From NCBI GenBank assembly GCA_945878495.1, contig CAMCTP010000022.1, forward strand, positions 1 to 14,510: DNA of 14,510 bases. Reading direction: 5' to 3'. The notes under the pieces are model-generated. The model had not been told where the DNA came from. It worked only from the letters and a program-made list of their open reading frames with translations, and ran no database searches. The DNA comes from Rickettsia typhi (GTDB lineage Bacteria; Pseudomonadota; Alphaproteobacteria; Rickettsiales; Deianiraeaceae). The position numbers and the translations under genes are program-made. Shown here one piece after another: positions 14,350-14,510 of the stretch (the stretch's first letter is position 1; every line of letters begins with the position of its first letter).

Positions 14350-14510
14350 TTAGAAGATATTATGAAAATGGGTCAACAGTACGACTCATATGTTGGTGAA
14401 CTAGGCTCAGAAATATCAGGTGGACAAAGACAGCGTATAGCTATAGCTCGTGCCCTTTTAAGAAATACGGAAGTAATAATCTTCGATGAAGCGACATCCG
14501 CTCTTGACAT
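14350..14510 (+). pseudogene. 5'-truncated ABC-transporter ATPase (exporter-type) remnant
   Basis: The frame reads LEDIMKMGQQYDSYVGELGS, then EISGGQRQRIAIARALL, then IIFDEATSALD at the window edge. These are the ABC signature (SGGQ), the Walker B strand with catalytic Glu, and the D-loop of an MsbA/HlyB-like exporter ATPase. Everything before the signature is gone: no Walker A, Q-loop or membrane domain, and in-frame stops lie at 14347-14349 (TGA) and 14338-14340 (TAA). Only 140 bases separate it from ppdK, too few to hold the missing half. The nearest ATG is at 14362. Hand-counted GC from 14362 on is 62 of 149 bases (about 42%), higher than most of the window, partly because these motifs are conserved. 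It is most likely a decayed or recombined gene copy. The 3' end is outside the window. Confidence 0.7.

Noticed and set aside
14335..14420. A second reading frame before the ABC remnant that might supply the missing N-terminal half by frameshift
   Set aside because: All three plus frames from 14210 to 14360 are short and contain no Walker A or other ATPase motif, so a simple frameshift cannot explain the truncation.
1..14510. CRISPR array, tRNA, rRNA, prophage or complete insertion sequence
   Set aside because: No spaced direct repeats, no cloverleaf-like segment, no transposase or phage protein motif, and too little non-coding space were found on reading both strands by eye.

Overview
The window is AT-rich and densely coded. 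It looks like chromosome of an intracellular alphaproteobacterium of the order Rickettsiales. The evidence is a valyl-tRNA synthetase of the archaeal-like type carried by Rickettsia, a small protein resembling the Rickettsiales DUF2610 family, pyruvate phosphate dikinase, a Rickettsia-like oxygen-dependent coproporphyrinogen oxidase, very short intergenic gaps and almost no Shine-Dalgarno motifs. The genus cannot be fixed from the sequence. Retention of dxs (MEP isoprenoid pathway) argues against Rickettsia or Orientia proper, which lack that pathway as far as I recall.

Layout: (1) Positions 1-2277, minus strand: a three-gene unit read as a PBP-activator-like periplasmic-binding lipoprotein, then maf, then hemF, which runs off the left edge. 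The genes touch or overlap (TAATG junction between maf and hemF). (2) Positions 2278-2388: a divergent promoter region. (3) Positions 2389-5833, plus strand: a small secreted protein built of exact 16-residue repeats, followed after one base by a GTG-started valS. (4) Positions 5830-11443, minus strand: dxs, DUF2610-like gene, pssA and an AsmA-family gene, all overlapping. The AsmA-family and valS stop codons overlap tail to tail. (5) Positions 11444-11569: a second divergent promoter region, with a good sigma70-type promoter for dxs. (6) Positions 11570-14209, plus strand: ppdK. (7) Positions 14210-14510: non-coding sequence with a nested inverted repeat, then a 5'-truncated ABC-transporter ATPase fragment reaching the right edge.

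How the genes fit together: the dxs unit is an envelope-lipid cluster. DXS feeds isoprenoid (undecaprenyl and quinone) synthesis, PssA makes phosphatidylserine for phosphatidylethanolamine, and AsmA-family proteins are linked to phospholipid transport or assembly between the membranes. This makes the uncharacterised DUF2610-like protein between them a guilt-by-association candidate for envelope lipid work. The left unit joins an envelope lipoprotein, nucleotide housekeeping (Maf) and haem synthesis. PPDK links pyruvate and PEP.

I see no complete mobile element, CRISPR array, tRNA or rRNA. The most unusual items are the solenoid protein coupled to valS, a ValRS lacking the usual N-terminal segment but carrying several insertions, a Gly-to-Ser change in the thiamine-diphosphate motif of DXS, and the ABC-ATPase remnant.
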